10,335 nt of DNA from Candidatus Aphodoplasma excrementigallinarum (GTDB lineage Bacteria; Bacillota; Clostridia; UBA1381; UMGS1253): positions 1-10,335 of the forward strand of contig DVOF01000122.1 in the NCBI GenBank assembly GCA_018713805.1. Reading direction: 5' to 3'. Under the pieces are notes generated by a model that was not told where the DNA came from, did no database searches, and saw nothing but the letters and a program-made list of their open reading frames with translations. Shown here in pieces: positions 9,801 through 10,335 of the stretch; positions within the stretch are counted from its first letter, which is position 1, and every line of letters starts with the position of its first letter. The translations under genes and the position numbers were made by a program.

Positions 9801-9862
9801 TTTTCTGCTGTCAGTTCCTTGAGCACATTGCACATGGTGCGGATTTTTTCTTCTGTGTAAAT
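6824..9862 (-). CDS. Cytoplasmic alpha-mannosidase, glycoside hydrolase family 38
   Basis: Hydrolyses alpha-mannosidic bonds, probably on internalised mannosides; linkage preference cannot be read from sequence. Numbering starts at the ATG at 9905-9907 (subtract 15 for the chosen start). An N-terminal beta domain (about 60-240) precedes the GH38 catalytic barrel (about 243-510), which opens with GHTHIDVAWLW; His251 and Asp253 are metal ligands. WLPDVFGYS holds the nucleophile Asp363, and GFGDGGGGPT (464-473) is typical of bacterial members. A helical middle domain (about 520-600) carries NQFHDIIPG, with zinc ligand His589. The GH38 C-terminal beta region follows (about 635-1027). No signal peptide is seen. 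Start choice: the frame runs to an ATG at 9907, but that ATG lies inside the -10 box. A near-perfect ribosome binding site (9870-9880) and family-like N-terminus (M)YTEEKI favour ATT at 9860-9862. The next ATG is at 9833-9835. First gene of a probable operon with the kinase-like gene. Confidence 0.93.
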   Translation of the reverse strand: MYTEEKIRTMCNVLKELTAEKLCDLTDFTYAPCGYTETDRPQTELPYAPFAPDTLLSGRDAHFWFHTEFTTPKAEAGKELYFQLLTGCEGEWDAKNPQGLVYLNGKMVQGLDVNHTDVPLEPETYYDMYIYFYVGMHENSVRFLPSLCQLDTRVEQLYYDLWVPYRAALCFAEYDDNYIKIMKSLDIALLHLDLRVPKSEGFYRSVEETRQYLRDEFYGKLCGGNGATISCIGHTHIDVAWLWTLAQTREKAQRSFSTVASLMKQYPEYQFMSSQPQLYKYVKQAAPELYGQIKELVAQGRWEVEGAMWLEADCNLTSGESLVRQILHGKRFMKEEFGVDSKILWLPDVFGYSAALPQILKKCGVDTFVTSKISWNETNKMPVDTFLWEGIDGSEVFTHFMTARDAGERGQYSSWKNATYNGYIRPEQVLGTWQTLQQKDYQSKALITFGFGDGGGGPTKDMLEQQRRLEHGLPGLPKTKIEFAGDYIADIKLEFSENCKKLRRTPRWVGELYLEFHRGTYTSIAKNKKNNRKSELLLQKAETLCVTDSLLAGGAYPKQTLYDAWETVLLNQFHDIIPGSSIFEVYEDSDKQYAQIQKMGYEAAEGALSHIAGQVNTTGGLLVYNPAGFEADGYVETEDGKAYVSGVPAMGYAVVTPATRSNSVTVDGRTIESPAYRLVFDENCNIVSLFDKENGRELVQEGEAFCLQAYEDFPKEYDAWEISYYYKQKKWQIDEVVSCEPVFDGARAGLKIVKKFLDSTITQTIYLYEDSRRIDIENVIDWKQAHILLKAAFPTNIHATQATYDIQFGHVARPTHENTSWDRAKFEVCAHKWADLSEYRYGLSILSDCKYGYNTEGSTIKLSLLKSATDPNPAADKHVHTFTYSLLPHNGDLYAAGVIQEAYKLNCPLESVTLGAQEGALPSRYSLVSCDKENIIIETAKQAEDSEDIVVRMYEAYDSKCAATLTFGFDIAQAWLCNMLEQEEAELTVEDGSVTLPVKNFEIITLKVRPKK

Positions 9863-9869
9863 GATAACG

Positions 9870-9880
9870 ATCACATCCTT
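9870..9880 (-). promoter_or_regulatory. Strong ribosome binding site that decides the mannosidase start
   Basis: AAGGATGTGAT on the minus strand matches 10 of 11 bases of AAGGAGGTGAT, the complement of the 16S rRNA tail. Its 3' end is 7 nt before ATT (9860-9862) and 4 nt before ATC (9863-9865). Counted from the GGATG core, the distances are 11 and 8 nt. It lies downstream of the ATG at 9907 and so cannot serve that codon. It overlaps the in-frame GTG at 9872-9874. Confidence 0.75.
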
Positions 9881-9905
9881 TTTGATAGAATTTGAAGCTG
9901 GTATC

Positions 9906-9936
9906 ATTATACCATAAAAAAGGGAAAAAGAAACAA
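9906..9936 (-). promoter_or_regulatory. Sigma-A-type promoter of the mannosidase operon with extended -10
   Basis: The minus strand carries TGGTATAAT, with a perfect TATAAT at 9906-9911 preceded by TG at the extended -10 position. The -35 is weak: TTGTTT at 9931-9936 with 19-nt spacing. Transcription should begin near 9899, giving a leader of roughly 37 nt before the ATT start. The position just after the terminator of the upstream gene supports an independent transcription unit. Confidence 0.75.
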
Positions 9937-9971
9937 AAAAATGCTTCCCGGCAAAAATTTTACCGGGAAGC
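9935..9971 (-). terminator. Intrinsic terminator of the MazG-like gene
   Basis: A 9-bp stem, GCTTCCCGG (minus strand, 9971-9963) pairing with CCGGGAAGC (9951-9943), has an 11-nt loop. It is followed on the minus strand by A and then seven Ts (9941-9935). It begins 32 nt after the MazG-like stop codon. There is no T-run on the plus side, so it works in one direction only. Confidence 0.88.
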
Positions 9972-10003
9972 CAGACTGCTAAAAGGCGGCGGTCAGCGCA
10001 ACA

Positions 10004-10303
10004 TTATCCCTCGGCCTTAACTTGAAAGCCGTCGAGTTTTTTGTAAACTCTTTTTTTGTTTTTTTCTACTTTTCTTTTTACTTCTTTTTCCAGATCGATA
10101 TCCAACATTTTTGCAAGGCTAAGTAAAAAAATTGCGACGTCTGCCATTTCTTCTCCAAGATCAGGTTTTTTCTTCCGATAGGCGTCATATGCCTCCCCAA
10201 GCTCGGTATAAAGCAAGCAGAATTCTTTGCTTACATCTGTGGTGTTAAATCCTTTTTCTATTTTGTTTTGCCAGATTTCCTCTTGAATTTTTTTCAAATC
10301 CAT
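10004..10303 (-). CDS. MazG-like nucleotide pyrophosphohydrolase
   Basis: A small all-helical protein (99 residues from the chosen start) of the MazG/NTP pyrophosphohydrolase type. Members hydrolyse nucleoside triphosphates to monophosphate and pyrophosphate using Mg2+ bound by acidic residues. In the 100-residue frame, ELGEAYDA supplies Glu35 and Glu38, and GEEMADVAIFLLSLA supplies Glu53 and Asp56, the expected ExxE and ExxD pairs. The N-terminal WQNKIEKGF and the lysine-rich tail ending KKLDGF also fit short MazG-like proteins. Length is normal for a single-domain member. Two ATGs are adjacent (10306 and 10303); GGGGGA at 10311-10316 is 4 nt from the first and 7 nt from the second, so I chose 10303. 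By hand count the gene is about 35% G+C, far below its neighbours, which hints at a different origin. The nucleotide substrate is unknown. Confidence 0.85.
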   Translation of the reverse strand: MDLKKIQEEIWQNKIEKGFNTTDVSKEFCLLYTELGEAYDAYRKKKPDLGEEMADVAIFLLSLAKMLDIDLEKEVKRKVEKNKKRVYKKLDGFQVKAEG

Positions 10304-10310
10304 CATATAT

Positions 10311-10316
10311 TCCCCC
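10311..10316 (-). promoter_or_regulatory. Ribosome binding site GGGGGA of the MazG-like gene
   Basis: GGGGGA on the minus strand lies 7 nt before the ATG at 10301-10303 and 4 nt before the ATG at 10304-10306, so it favours the inner start. The promoter would lie at or beyond the window edge. Confidence 0.6.
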
Positions 10317-10335
10317 GTCTATAAAAAACTTAATG

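Overview
The window looks like chromosomal DNA of a Gram-positive, Clostridia-type bacterium (Bacillota). This is inferred from strong AAGGAGG-type ribosome binding sites, AT-rich promoters with a TGnTATAAT extended -10 box, a Gram-positive-style signal peptide, and families common in gut Clostridia. The genes have a moderately high GC body (a sampled line of the first gene is about two thirds G+C), while the spacers and the right-edge gene are AT-rich. No RNA gene, insertion sequence, CRISPR array or phage structural gene was seen.

Layout: four genes. On the + strand, 149-6109 encodes one very large secreted protein (1986 aa). It has a signal peptide, a central NodB/CE4-type polysaccharide deacetylase domain with an intact Asp-His-His metal triad, four concanavalin-like jelly-roll modules, four related spacer modules of about 85 residues, and Ig-like domains. 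It ends at a perfect inverted repeat (6116-6150) that should stop transcription from both sides. The other three genes are on the - strand. From right to left they are a small low-GC MazG-like nucleotide pyrophosphohydrolase (10004-10303) with its own terminator, a cytoplasmic GH38 alpha-mannosidase (6824-9862) with its own promoter, and a small cytidylate kinase-like protein (6168-6770). The last follows the mannosidase by 53 nt with no terminator between them, so the two form a probable operon.

Function: the large extracellular protein probably binds and deacetylates a complex glycan at or outside the cell surface. The mannosidase trims alpha-mannosides that have entered the cell. A shared role in glycan use is plausible, but the two units are convergent and separately transcribed, so the link is inference. 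The kinase-like protein has no assigned substrate.

Most notable points: the modular build of the deacetylase; the mannosidase start, where the first ATG lies inside the -10 box and the best ribosome binding site points to an ATT codon; the kinase-like family protein whose P-loop lacks the Walker A lysine; and the low-GC MazG-like gene.
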